A stretch of 64,000 bases of DNA from Moraxellaceae bacterium AER2_44_116 (GCA_006546595.1 VIAD01000002.1:1-64000), one strand, 5' to 3'; counted from the stretch's first letter, positions 1-9,662 are shown. Made by a program: numbers and translations. Notes: generated from the sequence alone by a model not told the origin.

Positions 1-2
1 CA

Positions 3-1571
3 TCACAACATTTTACAGAATTACTCAATCCTTTGCCATTTGTGCAACAAAGCCCATTGCAAGTCTATAATGTTGCAGGAAAAATATTGAGCAATAATGC
101 TATTTTAACTGTAAAGCCTAAAATTAAAGAGTGGCATGTAGCCACAAAGGCTGATAAGCAAGAGTATCAATATATTGATGGGCAAGGATGGATGGCTAAA
201 TCAAATACTAATGCATCTACAGCTGATATTCCTAGACATCCAAATTTGCCTGAAGGGGTTGTAGCAGGAGCGAGTAGTCTAAATAAAGGAAATTGGACAG
301 CTAATATATGGGAAGTTGATAATAATCTGAACGATACAATGACAATTTTGGCTCAAGTTAAAAGTCCTTCTACCGATACAGGCGTAGTTAAATTATATGA
401 AGGACGTAGCGATTTTCTTTCAAGTTGGGTAAAAGTCGCTTTAAATAAAGAAGGTAATGTCACTTTTTTGTGGGAAACTCCAAATAATACTGCGAACTCG
501 GAAATCCAATATAAACAATTTAAAGCAGGAAAATGGCTTAGCACGCAAACATTACCTTCTACTCGTGGAGCACATATAAGATATACATTTGATGAGGGAG
601 AAGATAATAAAAGGGTGTTTTACAATATTATTGATGACAATGGGAAAAGCAGAACAAGTTTTGCCTATTATACCTTATTTATTGATTCCAATAATGGTGT
701 TACACAACATATCCGTTTAGATACCCCTACAGCACAAGATATAACTGATACACTTATGATCTTAAATGAAGGGAAAAATAACTATTCAGTATTTTGGACT
801 CAAAAAAATCAACAAACTGAAAAAAAATGTTTGGCAACGCGCCGTTTATATTTAGGTACTTGGACTCCTGTGAGCTGTATTAATAATAGTAGTAATAGTG
901 ATTTTTCCAATATAAATGCTGATTCGTATTTTTTAACTACTGTTGATAATAATATGATGGTTTCTTGGTATAGTTATGCACAAGGTAATAATCATCTTGT
1001 TGCAGCACGTCGCATTGGTCAAACTTGGACTCAGCCAACAGCAGTTCAAATAAAACAAACCTACTATGATTCTGTTGGAAGTATTAAGTCAAGTATATCA
1101 AGCCAAGGTGAAGGTATCATCGCTTTAGAGAATCAAGGTAAGTTGGATGTTTTTACAACATCAAAAGGCATATGGCAGCAGTTACCTAGTATTGTGCCAA
1201 TAAACTTAACAAAGGATACTTATATTAATAATGTTGTCCCATTATTTGATGATAAACAAAGTCCTATATTATTGTGGGAAATAGTAGATGACAGTCTTAA
1301 GACTTTTCCAAATAACGAATCTATATCTTTCAGTAGTTTAGATGATAGATATAATTGGAAAACAACAATTGTGCAAAAAGATATATCATTTGACTCATTT
1401 CAATATACTACTAATCGTATAAAAGTTGGCGGAGAGTGGTGGGGTGGTGAAACTTATAAAGTCACCACATCGGATGTAAAGTTGGAGAGAGGAACTCAAG
1501 GTACTCTAAATGCGAGTTGGTTAATACGCGATCAACAAGGGGTGAAGCGAGTTGTCGCTCGCTTTGAATAG
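3..1571 (+). CDS. Predicted beta-propeller-like protein, 5' end cut by window edge
   Basis: The reading frame is open from the left edge (codons begin at base 3), so the N-terminus is missing. A TTG at 33 is the first possible start inside the window, but nothing suggests translation begins there. About 522 residues are visible. They contain a loosely repeated blade-like pattern in which a strand such as NVTFLWE, YSVFWTQ, MMVSWY or PILLWE is followed about 20 residues later by R-x-x-x-x-x-W and a Pro. This suggests a secreted beta-propeller of sialidase/BNR type, and no catalytic motif is recognisable. Base composition is clearly more AT-rich than the genes that follow, which may mean acquisition by transfer. 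A hairpin terminator follows. The family assignment is inference; I do not recognise a named homologue. Confidence 0.6.
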   Translation, partial: SQHFTELLNPLPFVQQSPLQVYNVAGKILSNNAILTVKPKIKEWHVATKADKQEYQYIDGQGWMAKSNTNASTADIPRHPNLPEGVVAGASSLNKGNWTANIWEVDNNLNDTMTILAQVKSPSTDTGVVKLYEGRSDFLSSWVKVALNKEGNVTFLWETPNNTANSEIQYKQFKAGKWLSTQTLPSTRGAHIRYTFDEGEDNKRVFYNIIDDNGKSRTSFAYYTLFIDSNNGVTQHIRLDTPTAQDITDTLMILNEGKNNYSVFWTQKNQQTEKKCLATRRLYLGTWTPVSCINNSSNSDFSNINADSYFLTTVDNNMMVSWYSYAQGNNHLVAARRIGQTWTQPTAVQIKQTYYDSVGSIKSSISSQGEGIIALENQGKLDVFTTSKGIWQQLPSIVPINLTKDTYINNVVPLFDDKQSPILLWEIVDDSLKTFPNNESISFSSLDDRYNWKTTIVQKDISFDSFQYTTNRIKVGGEWWGGETYKVTTSDVKLERGTQGTLNASWLIRDQQGVKRVVARFE

Positions 1572-1589
1572 CTAAAATTTTTTAATTTA

Positions 1590-1617
1590 AGAGATGGGTT
1601 GTGTAACCATCTCTTTT
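1590..1617. terminator. Intrinsic terminator between convergent genes
   Basis: A stem of AGAGATGG paired with CCATCTCT (extended by GTT/AAC) around a short loop is followed by TTT. It lies just after the plus-strand gene ending at 1571 and just before the end of the minus-strand VWA gene, so it can serve both. Confidence 0.6.
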
Positions 1618-1632
1618 ATCCGCGTAGTTTAA

Positions 1633-2814
1633 TTAATACTTCACAATACCCTGCTGCGCTGCCCACTGTGCCACATCCTGCTTATTCAACGCCGCCGCCA
1701 TTAAATCAGGAAACAAGTCAGGCGTACACGCAAAGGTCGGTGAACCCAACGCGGTAAAATGAGCGGCATTACGCGCATCAAAACACGGTGCGCCATCATC
1801 TGCTAACGCCAATAGACTAATCATTTGTACGCCGCTACCTAAAATTTTCGCCGTGCGTTTTAACAATTCGTCATTATTGCCGCCTTCGTATAAATCGCTA
1901 ATTAACACAATAATAGTATCGTCAGGACGGCGGATTAAACCTTGGCAATAACTTAAGGCTTTGTTGATATCGGTGCCGCCGCCTAATTGTGTGCCAAATA
2001 ACACATCCACAGGATCATCAAGCATGGGGGTTAAATCGACAACGGCGGTATCAAACACTACTAATTGCGTACTCACGGCTTTAATAGAGGCCAATACTGC
2101 TGCAAATAAACTGGCATACACCACTGAACTGGCCATTGAGCCGCTTTGGTCAACACATAAAATAATGTCTTTTAAGGATTGCCGTTGCCGACCATAGCCA
2201 ATCAAATTCTGCGGGATGATGGTTTGATATTCAGGCAAATAATGCTGCAAATTGGCGCGAATGGTGCGTCCCCAATCAATATCTTGCACGCGCTTTGGCC
2301 GACGTGTACGACTGGCACGATTCAAACTGCCAACCACCGCTTGTTGCATACGACTAGCCAGTCTTTTCTCCAACTCATCGACCACTTTACGCACCACTAA
2401 ACGTGCGGTTTCTTTGGTTTTGGCGGGCATTAAATGGTTGAGACTAATTAAAGTGCTGACTAAATGGACATCGGCTTCAACGGCTTGCAGTAATTCGGGT
2501 TCGAGTAACATTTGCTCTAGGTTGAGGCGTTCATACGCGTCTTTTTGTAAGACGCGCACCACCGAAGAGGGAAAGTATTGGCGAATATCGCCCAACCAAC
2601 GACTGACTTTAGGCGCGGAACTGCCTAAACCGCCTTGTCCTGATTTTGATTTACGACTATTGCCAATATTATCGCCTTCTTCTCCATCGGCTTGGTTGTA
2701 CAGCGCAGCGAGGGCGGCATCCATACCCATATCGGTGGCGGATAATTCGGGCGTGAGGTTGGCGGTGTTGCCGAGTAGTAAACGCCAACGGCGCGAGCGT
2801 TCGATTGTGTTCAT
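1633..2814 (-). CDS. VWA domain protein of the MoxR/DUF5682 system (CoxE-like)
   Basis: This 393-residue protein carries a C-terminal von Willebrand A domain. The MIDAS motif D222-x-S224-x-S226 is followed by a GGGTD threonine loop and an ISDLYEGG strand, so the metal site is complete. The N-terminal 200 residues are helical and rich in Arg/Lys, with a Gly/Ser linker near 50-65. VWA proteins of this group are known partners of MoxR ATPases in chaperone-like or conflict-type systems. The start codon overlaps the stop of the upstream DUF5682 gene by four bases (ATGA), showing translational coupling in a MoxR - DUF5682 - VWA operon. The biochemical target is unknown. Confidence 0.9.
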   Translation of the reverse strand: MNTIERSRRWRLLLGNTANLTPELSATDMGMDAALAALYNQADGEEGDNIGNSRKSKSGQGGLGSSAPKVSRWLGDIRQYFPSSVVRVLQKDAYERLNLEQMLLEPELLQAVEADVHLVSTLISLNHLMPAKTKETARLVVRKVVDELEKRLASRMQQAVVGSLNRASRTRRPKRVQDIDWGRTIRANLQHYLPEYQTIIPQNLIGYGRQRQSLKDIILCVDQSGSMASSVVYASLFAAVLASIKAVSTQLVVFDTAVVDLTPMLDDPVDVLFGTQLGGGTDINKALSYCQGLIRRPDDTIIVLISDLYEGGNNDELLKRTAKILGSGVQMISLLALADDGAPCFDARNAAHFTALGSPTFACTPDLFPDLMAAALNKQDVAQWAAQQGIVKY

Positions 2815-5186
2815 GGTAAATCTCCTCCCTCACCCCAGCCCTCTCCCTCAGGGAGAGGGAGCATTGTTCTCTCTCCCCGAGGGAGAGAGTTAGAGTGAGG
2901 GTTAATAGTTCCTAAAATCTGACTCAATATCGGCAAGACCAAATTCGCGCGCTGTTCATCCACACCTTGATGGCTTTTAGTATGTTGTTGTTGACCACCG
3001 ACTTTGGCCGCAATTTGTTGACGTTCGGGCAAGCTAAAGGTGGAAGTGGTGCGTCGTAATAATGGCAGTAGTTGCACGAAATGTTCTTCGGATAAATATT
3101 GCAACCAGTTATCAACCAATGCCCATAACTCATCGTCATGAAGCAGTGTTAAGCCTTGACCTGTTAAAAAGCCTGCAAACCAATTGGCCGCCTGTTCGGG
3201 ATTGTTGGCTTGAGATAGGGCTAAGGCAAAACGCTCGGCTGCGGCTTCGGCACTGAGCAAGTCGTGGTCTTGTGCTAAACGACAACACCAGCCTGCTAAT
3301 AAGCCGTGTAAGCCTTGTTGTTGGCACAGTTTCAGTAATACCTCATGCCATTGTTGTTGCAACGACGATTCTTCTAAACGCACTAACACGCGGTCGATGA
3401 TTTTTAATTCGTCTAAACGCTGTTGCGCGGCATCATCATTCAAACTACTACACGCCGACGGCAAGCCAATACAAATACGGGTGATAAAACTGCTAACAAC
3501 GTGCGCTAAGGCATCGGTATTGGTTTGCCGAACATCGCTATAACGCCATGTATTGGCTAAGGGTTCTAAGGCGGTAATTAAGGTACTAATTTCGCTACTG
3601 TGCGCCGATAACGCCATAATACGCTCAATGAGCGCGGGCATGGTTTGGCTTAAATTGGCTAATAATACCGATTCCATTAACTGGGCAATGGCACGAATAC
3701 TTTGCTGTTGTTGCAATTGTTGTTGCAGATAGTTGTGTGTGGCTTCGTTGACGCTTTGCCCCCAAATCGCGGCTTCTAAGAGCTTGAGACTGAGTTCAGG
3801 CTGCCAGTTGAGTGACCATGTTTCTTTAAAACTACCGCGCCCGCCGCCACTGGCGTATTGTCCCCATGCAATGCCCAATAAATTCAGACGATGCAAAAAT
3901 TGGCTACGCGCTAAATCGTTTTCTTTACGCAAGTCCAATTCTAAAGCTTTGCTATCGGCTTCGGGTTTTAGACGCAGGCTTTTGCATTGTTTGTTAAAGT
4001 CTTGTTGAATCGGTAAGGTCGGCACATCGTCAGGCACTTCCCCCAACACATCACCGACTAACATTTTTTGGCTGAGTTGCAGCGGTAAGTCATTACCATG
4101 ATGCAGGACGCTGATAATGGCTTCGCTTAAATCGTCTAAATCGGGTAATTCACGGCCACGCAAAGCGGCGAGTGTCGAGATTAATCGAGTTGCATCAATC
4201 AGTTGTGCGCTGGAAGCATCTAAACCTTGTAAGCGAAGTTCTTGTGCGACTTTGGCTAACCAACTAATCGTTACCGTTTCGTGGTTGAGCGTATCGCTTT
4301 GATAATGCGCCCATAAATGTTGATACCATGCAGGTGATTCGATGCCCGCGCCATAACCGCTAGACGATAACAATCGGCTATGTGTCCACGGAATCCATGC
4401 CGCTTGGGTTTTGATTTTGTTTAAGGTTTTTAATAGTGCTGTGTCGTCTTTTTTGGTCTTTTTCAGTTCGGTTAAGGCGGGCGTATGCCATGCGCCACAA
4501 ATAACAGCGATGCGTTCAAAACCTTCTTTTTCTGCGTTGCGTAAGCATTGGCGCATATAAGCTTCGCGGCAGTTTTCACGTTGTTGGCGTGGACTGTCAT
4601 CGTTAGGCACTTCGCTACGCACGGCGGACATGGCTTCGTGGATGGCAGTAAAGACTTCGCCAGCATGCGGGCGTTGTTCGACTAAATGCTCCCAAAAGCG
4701 TTCGCTGTCGTAATAGCCTGCGGCTTGAGCAAGTAAGCCAATAGGGTCAACAGGTGCGCGATGTTTTATTTCGCTTCCATCCTGCGTTTCTTGTCCCTCA
4801 CCCTCCGCTTCGCTCCCCCCTCTCCCTGAGGGAGAGGGCTGGGGTGAGGGCGTTTGCCAGTTATCCGCTAAATTATAGGATTGAGGTAAATCAATAAAAC
4901 GTACTGGTAAGTCTCGTTGTAAGCCATATTGTATGGCTTGCCATTCAGGAGAAAATTCAGCAAAAGGAAAAAAAGCCGCACGCGGTTCGGCTTCTTCGGC
5001 CACCGAGCCATAGACCAAAACGGCAACGGGTGGTTTCATGGCAGGGTTAGCCGCAAACGGTAAAATCGCTTCGGCTTCGACAGGCCCTTCGAGCAAAATA
5101 ATATCAGGTTGCAGATGAGTTAACGCACTCAATACGCTCCGCGCTGAACCCGGCCCATGATGGCGAATACCAAACAGGTGAATCAT
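2811..5186 (-). CDS. DUF5682 family protein
   Basis: The N-terminus MIHLFGIRHHGPGSARS is the hallmark of DUF5682, a roughly 750-800-residue family encoded beside MoxR and VWA genes. Its activity is not established. The chosen ATG (5184-5186) overlaps the TGA of the moxR gene by one base (TGATG). A longer in-frame start 13 codons upstream lies inside moxR and is less likely. The product has 791 residues. Two stretches look foreign: residues near 115-135, rich in Pro/Ser/Gly, come from repeat copy 4795-4850; the last 25 or so residues come from repeat copy 2827-2901. The frame is kept through both, so the gene is probably still functional. It sits in the middle of the three-gene minus-strand operon. 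Confidence 0.88.
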   Translation of the reverse strand: MIHLFGIRHHGPGSARSVLSALTHLQPDIILLEGPVEAEAILPFAANPAMKPPVAVLVYGSVAEEAEPRAAFFPFAEFSPEWQAIQYGLQRDLPVRFIDLPQSYNLADNWQTPSPQPSPSGRGGSEAEGEGQETQDGSEIKHRAPVDPIGLLAQAAGYYDSERFWEHLVEQRPHAGEVFTAIHEAMSAVRSEVPNDDSPRQQRENCREAYMRQCLRNAEKEGFERIAVICGAWHTPALTELKKTKKDDTALLKTLNKIKTQAAWIPWTHSRLLSSSGYGAGIESPAWYQHLWAHYQSDTLNHETVTISWLAKVAQELRLQGLDASSAQLIDATRLISTLAALRGRELPDLDDLSEAIISVLHHGNDLPLQLSQKMLVGDVLGEVPDDVPTLPIQQDFNKQCKSLRLKPEADSKALELDLRKENDLARSQFLHRLNLLGIAWGQYASGGGRGSFKETWSLNWQPELSLKLLEAAIWGQSVNEATHNYLQQQLQQQQSIRAIAQLMESVLLANLSQTMPALIERIMALSAHSSEISTLITALEPLANTWRYSDVRQTNTDALAHVVSSFITRICIGLPSACSSLNDDAAQQRLDELKIIDRVLVRLEESSLQQQWHEVLLKLCQQQGLHGLLAGWCCRLAQDHDLLSAEAAAERFALALSQANNPEQAANWFAGFLTGQGLTLLHDDELWALVDNWLQYLSEEHFVQLLPLLRRTTSTFSLPERQQIAAKVGGQQQHTKSHQGVDEQRANLVLPILSQILGTINPHSNSLPRGERTMLPLPEGEGWGEGGDLP
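2827..2901. repeat. Palindromic dispersed repeat, family A copy 1
   Basis: The element begins CCCTCAC and ends GTGAGGG as inverted ends. Inside are two self-complementary stretches built on CTCTCCCT and AGGGAGAG. It lies inside the 3' end of the DUF5682 gene and encodes about the last 25 residues in frame. Other family members are at 4795-4850 and 58662-58742. Confidence 0.8.
4795..4850. repeat. Family A palindromic repeat inserted in a coding region
   Basis: A 56-base element with inverted ends CCCTCACCC and GGGGTGAGGG and an inner CTCTCCCTGAGGGAGAG palindrome. It is read through in frame by the DUF5682 gene and adds a Pro/Ser/Gly/Glu-rich insert of about 19 residues. Confidence 0.8.
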
Positions 5187-6265
5187 CAATCCAACTCCCG
5201 ACACGCCCGATATAAATCCTTCCAACCATCACGTTCTTTCATCACCGTTTCCACATATTCTTGCCACGGAATACGGTCTTGCACAGGGTCTTTTAAGACT
5301 GCACCTAATACACCTGCGGCAATATCATCGGCGGTCAATAAACCATCGCCAAAATGCGAAGCCAATGCCCAACCATTACTCATCACCGAAATGGCTTCCG
5401 CCGTACTTAACGTGCCACTGGGTACTTTGAGTTGTGCTTTACGGTCTTCGGTCATACCTGTCCGTAATTCTCTAAAAATGGTCACGACACGACGAATTTG
5501 TTCTAGCGCAGGCGGGCTATCAGGCAGTTCTAGCACTTTCCCCAACGAAGCGACACGACTTTGAACAATACTAATTTCTTCATCGAGGGTGTTTGGAACA
5601 GGCAAAATCACGGTATTAAAGCGGCGTTTTAACGCGGAGGATAGTTCGTTAACCCCTTTGTCGCGGTTGTTGGCCGTGGCAATGACGTTAAAGCCTTTGA
5701 TGGCTTGAAAGTCGGTGCCTAATTCGGGGACAGGCAAGGTTTTTTCCGACAACATGGTAATTAAGGTGTCTTGAACATCCGCAGGAATGCGCGTTAATTC
5801 TTCGACACGGGCAATTTTGCCGTCTTTCATCGCGTTAAGCATCGGGCTAGGGACTAAAGCATCAAGGCTTGGGCCTTTGGCTAACAATAACGCGTAATTC
5901 CAGCCATAACGTAAGGATTCTTCGCTCGTGCCTGCCGTGCCTTGAATCAACAAACTGCTATCGCCACTAATGGCTGCTGCTAAGTGTTCAGATACCCACG
6001 ATTTTGCCGTGCCGGGAACGCCTAATAATAATAACGAACGGTCTGTCGCGAGCGTAGCCACAGCAATTTCCATCAACCGACGATTACCAATGTATTTGGC
6101 CGAAATTTCCACGCCATTATCGAGTTTGCCACCCAATAAATAGGTGATAACGGCTTGTGGCGACAGCTTCCATTGCGGTGGTTTAAGACGGGTATCTTGG
6201 GCGGCTAAAGCGGCGAGTTCTTCTTGAAATTGGTGTTCGGCACGTTGGCGCAGGACGTTAGTCAT
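5186..6265 (-). CDS. MoxR-type AAA+ ATPase
   Basis: This 359-residue ATPase has a Walker A motif GVPGTAKS (82-89). A VEELTRIP segment follows in the Walker B region (the classical form is hhhhDE), and then sensor 1 ATANNRDKG with the arginine-finger region SSALKRRFN. The layout matches MoxR ATPases, which remodel or load metal and cofactor sites in partner proteins, usually together with a VWA protein. It is the first gene of the minus-strand operon with DUF5682 (one-base overlap) and VWA. In other bacteria the same block often also contains SWIM and DUF5691 genes; in this genome those lie at 34834-37682. Confidence 0.92.
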   Translation of the reverse strand: MTNVLRQRAEHQFQEELAALAAQDTRLKPPQWKLSPQAVITYLLGGKLDNGVEISAKYIGNRRLMEIAVATLATDRSLLLLGVPGTAKSWVSEHLAAAISGDSSLLIQGTAGTSEESLRYGWNYALLLAKGPSLDALVPSPMLNAMKDGKIARVEELTRIPADVQDTLITMLSEKTLPVPELGTDFQAIKGFNVIATANNRDKGVNELSSALKRRFNTVILPVPNTLDEEISIVQSRVASLGKVLELPDSPPALEQIRRVVTIFRELRTGMTEDRKAQLKVPSGTLSTAEAISVMSNGWALASHFGDGLLTADDIAAGVLGAVLKDPVQDRIPWQEYVETVMKERDGWKDLYRACRELD

Positions 6266-6532
6266 GTTGGGGTATTCCTTACGGTTTATTTGTCCTGATT
6301 ATGTGGTTTGGGAAAGAATTTTAATAGATGGAGAAATGTTGGCAGCGACGGTTTTTGTCGTTTTACGGGTTTAATGGAAAACGATATGGGGCTTTTGGAA
6401 ATGTGATGAGGATGGGTTTTATTTGGTGATTAATTTTGTTATTGATAGCCCAATGTGCCTTTTACCATAATGGTGAGTGCTATGGTGTGAAGGTGATATT
6501 TGGTTTTTTTTGCCGCGTGTAAAGGACGTTCT

Positions 6533-7240
6533 ATGCTCGACATCGTGTTCCGTGCTCATGCTCTGACCAAAACATACCAGATGGGGGAGCAGAAAATTCA
6601 TGCCTTACGGGGGGTGGATATGGAACTGTATCGTGGTGAATTGGTGGTGTTGTTGGGTGCTTCGGGTTCAGGAAAGTCCACTTTGCTCAATATTTTGGGC
6701 GGTCTAGATACTGCGACTTCGGGTGAGGTTGACTATTGTGGCCAAGATTTAACACGTGCGAGTGAACGCGAACTCACCGAGTACCGTCGCCATCATGTCG
6801 GTTTTGTCTTTCAGTTTTACAATCTGATTGCGAGTCTCACTGCCCGTGAAAATATCGAGGTGGTGACAGAAATTGCCGAAAATCCGATGACTCCCGATGA
6901 AGCACTCCGTTTAGTGGGTTTAAGTGATCGTGCCGACCATTTTCCCGCGCAGCTTTCTGGCGGCCAACAACAGCGAGTCGCGATTGCGCGTGCCATTGCC
7001 AAACAGCCGCAAGTCTTATTATGCGATGAACCAACAGGCGCACTGGATTCAGAAACGGGTCAGATTGTGCTTGAAGCCTTACAAAGGGTGAATCGCCAGC
7101 TCGGTACGACAACCGCCGTGATTACCCATAACGCCGCCATTGCCGATATGGCTGATCGGGTGATGTTGCTGTCGGATGGTCGTATAAGCGAAGTGCGTGT
7201 CAATGCCACGCCAAAATCCCCTAAAGATATTCGGTGGTAG
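6533..7240 (+). CDS. ABC exporter ATP-binding protein (MacB/LolD class)
   Basis: The protein has 235 residues with Walker A GASGSGKST (42-50), Q-loop near 94, signature LSGGQQQR from 141, Walker B VLLCDEP (161-167) and a H-loop ITHN. The ATG at 6533 is preceded by AAAGGA at a good distance; the longer frame from 6500 lacks such a site. The LolD/MacB class powers FtsX-type permeases that do mechanical or export work at the inner membrane. The permease start follows the stop by two bases and a membrane-fusion protein follows that, so the three form one exporter operon. The substrate cannot be told from sequence. Confidence 0.93.
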   Translation: MLDIVFRAHALTKTYQMGEQKIHALRGVDMELYRGELVVLLGASGSGKSTLLNILGGLDTATSGEVDYCGQDLTRASERELTEYRRHHVGFVFQFYNLIASLTARENIEVVTEIAENPMTPDEALRLVGLSDRADHFPAQLSGGQQQRVAIARAIAKQPQVLLCDEPTGALDSETGQIVLEALQRVNRQLGTTTAVITHNAAIADMADRVMLLSDGRISEVRVNATPKSPKDIRW

Positions 7241-7242
7241 CC

Positions 7243-9603
7243 ATGCGCGTATTGCACCGAAAATTATTGCGCGAAATGTGGCAAATGCGAGGCCAAGCGT
7301 TGGCGATTTTACTGGTGATTGTCGCGGGCGTGGGTGTTTGTGTCATGAGTGTTTCGACCTATGACTCGCTACAACAGACGCGTGATAGTTTTTATCGTGA
7401 GACGCATTTTGCCCACTTATTTGCCAGCTTAACCCGTGCGCCCGAAGCAGTTGCTGCGCCAATCGCTTTATGGCCTGAAGTGGCGGAGGTAGAAACACGT
7501 ATTACCGCCCCCGTGAGTCTGACGGTGGCAGGATTTAGCGACCCCGTGACAGGACAATTGGTATCTTTGCCAGATAATGGCCGACAACAATTGAATCGGC
7601 TGCAACTCATCCAAGGACAAATGCCAAGCAGTTGGCAAGAAAACGAAGTACTGATTAGTGATGCGTTTGCCGAGGCGCATCATTTAAAAAGCGGTTCAAC
7701 AGTGACCGCCGTCTTAAACGGGCGGCAGCGACTATTACATGTTACAGGGATCGCTATTTCGCCAGAGTTTGTCTATCAAATTGCGGCGGGTGCGATGATG
7801 CCAGACTATAAACACTATGGCGTGTTGTGGATGGCGCGCAAACCCTTAGCTAAAGCGTTTAATTTGGATGGTGCTTTTAATGGTTTAGTTGTGCAGTTGC
7901 AGCCCAAGGCATCGCAAGCCTTAGTCATTCAACGTTTAGATTTACTGTTAGCACGTTGGGGCGGTACAGGAGTCATTGGTCGTAATGAACAACTGTCGAA
8001 TACCTTTCTTACCGAAGAGTTTGCGCAGTTACAAACGATGGCGTGGTTATTTCCCGTCATATTTTTATCGGTGGCCTCTTTTTTGCTCAATGTCGTGGTC
8101 ACAAGGATGATCAGTCATCAGCGACCCATTATCGCGTTGCTAAAAGCATTTGGTTATAGCAATCGTGATGTTGCGTTCCATTACGCGCAGTCGATTTTAG
8201 TCATCACAACATTGGGCATTGTCGGTGGTTTTGCCCTTGGTATGTGGCTTGGCCACAGCATGACGGAGATGTATACCCAGTATTATCGGTTTCCGACATT
8301 AATCTACAACATCAATACCCCGTGGTTAGTACCTGTTGCTTTGTTGACGCTATTAGCCACCATGGCGGGAACAGCCCGTGCGGTATTGTCGGCGGCGACC
8401 ATGCCGCCTGCGGAGTCGATGCGTCCTGAACCCCCCGAAAATTATCGTCTGACATGGCTAGAAAACATTGGGTTGCGGCGGTGGTTAGGCGCGCCAGAAC
8501 GTATGATTTTACGTCATTGGTCACGCAAACCTGCGCGGGCATTATTGGCGGTTACGGGCATGGCCTTAGCGGTAGCGATTATGATGGTTGGCAATTTTCA
8601 ACAAGATGCGGTTAAACAAATGATGTTTATCCAGTTTCAAAAAACCATGCGCCAAGATGTAGAAATCGTATTTAATCAAACACAGCCCGAACGTGCCTTA
8701 TCGAGCTTACGTGCTATGTCAGGCGTGTTGTATGCAGAAGGGCAGCGCAGCGTCGCAGTAAAATTGCGTTTTGGCCATCATCATTACCGCACCAGTTTAC
8801 AGGGTTTGCCCGATCAACGACGATTACAACAAGTATTAGATTTACAGCTAAAACCGTTAACCTTGCCCGATGATGGTTTGTTAGTGAATGAACATTTGGC
8901 GCGTAAACTCGGTGTGGGTATTGGTGATACGCTGAGCGTCGAAGTATTAGAAGGCGCGAGACCCATCCGTGAAATACGAGTTGCCGCCTTGTCGCAACAG
9001 TACATGGGGATGGGCGTTTATTTACGTCAAGAGGCACTGAATCGCTTGATGCGTGAAGGCTCGGCCATTAATCGTGCATTACTGGCGATTGATGAGCAGG
9101 AGGCAACCACCATTTACCAAAAACTGCGAGAAATGCCCGCAGTGGCCGCCGTTAACTTACGGCACACCCTGATTGACAGTTTTAACGAAACCCTGCAACG
9201 GGTATTGCTCACATTTACCTTGATTAACGCCATCCTCGGCGCAGTGATTGCTTTTGGCGTGGTCTATAACACCGTCCGTATGGCCTTAACGGAGCGTAGT
9301 CGTGAACTCGCCAGTCTGTGGGTATTGGGTTATACCCGAAATGAAGCCGCTTATATTTTATTGGGTGAGTTAGCAACACTGACGCTGTTTTCGTTGCCAT
9401 TGGGTGTCTTCTTTGGGCTGGGCTTGTGTCAATTTATGTCGAGCAGTTTAGAAACGGATTTATACCGAATCCCGTTAATCGTGAGTGCGTATAACATCGC
9501 TTTTTCAACGGGCATTGTGCTGTTGTCAGCGATGGTATCAGGTGCTGTGGCGTGGTGGAAAATTGGCGCATTAGATATGGTGGGAGTATTAAAAAGTGCA
9601 TAG
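7243..9603 (+). CDS. FtsX-like ABC permease (YbbP type, two FtsX modules)
   Basis: This 786-residue inner-membrane protein has an N-terminal TM (ILLVIVAGVGVCVMS) and a large periplasmic loop. Three TMs lie around 265-385, then a second single TM (LLAVTGMALAVAIMMVG), a second loop, and three C-terminal TMs. This double FtsX layout is that of the YbbP/LolC-related large permeases rather than four-TM MacB. The ATG at 7243 lies two bases after the ATPase stop, and the longer GTG start at 7234 would overlap that gene. With the ATPase and the HlyD-like adaptor it should form a tripartite exporter or lipid/peptide extraction machine. Confidence 0.9.
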   Translation: MRVLHRKLLREMWQMRGQALAILLVIVAGVGVCVMSVSTYDSLQQTRDSFYRETHFAHLFASLTRAPEAVAAPIALWPEVAEVETRITAPVSLTVAGFSDPVTGQLVSLPDNGRQQLNRLQLIQGQMPSSWQENEVLISDAFAEAHHLKSGSTVTAVLNGRQRLLHVTGIAISPEFVYQIAAGAMMPDYKHYGVLWMARKPLAKAFNLDGAFNGLVVQLQPKASQALVIQRLDLLLARWGGTGVIGRNEQLSNTFLTEEFAQLQTMAWLFPVIFLSVASFLLNVVVTRMISHQRPIIALLKAFGYSNRDVAFHYAQSILVITTLGIVGGFALGMWLGHSMTEMYTQYYRFPTLIYNINTPWLVPVALLTLLATMAGTARAVLSAATMPPAESMRPEPPENYRLTWLENIGLRRWLGAPERMILRHWSRKPARALLAVTGMALAVAIMMVGNFQQDAVKQMMFIQFQKTMRQDVEIVFNQTQPERALSSLRAMSGVLYAEGQRSVAVKLRFGHHHYRTSLQGLPDQRRLQQVLDLQLKPLTLPDDGLLVNEHLARKLGVGIGDTLSVEVLEGARPIREIRVAALSQQYMGMGVYLRQEALNRLMREGSAINRALLAIDEQEATTIYQKLREMPAVAAVNLRHTLIDSFNETLQRVLLTFTLINAILGAVIAFGVVYNTVRMALTERSRELASLWVLGYTRNEAAYILLGELATLTLFSLPLGVFFGLGLCQFMSSSLETDLYRIPLIVSAYNIAFSTGIVLLSAMVSGAVAWWKIGALDMVGVLKSA

Positions 9604-9662
9604 TCAACAGCAGATAACAGGCCTTTTTTTACAGGGAAAAGTAGGCAGTTTAAGGAGTGGTT

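Noticed and set aside
2252..2893. 213-codon plus-strand frame
   Set aside because: Antisense to the VWA gene, and its tail is only the translation of the family A repeat.
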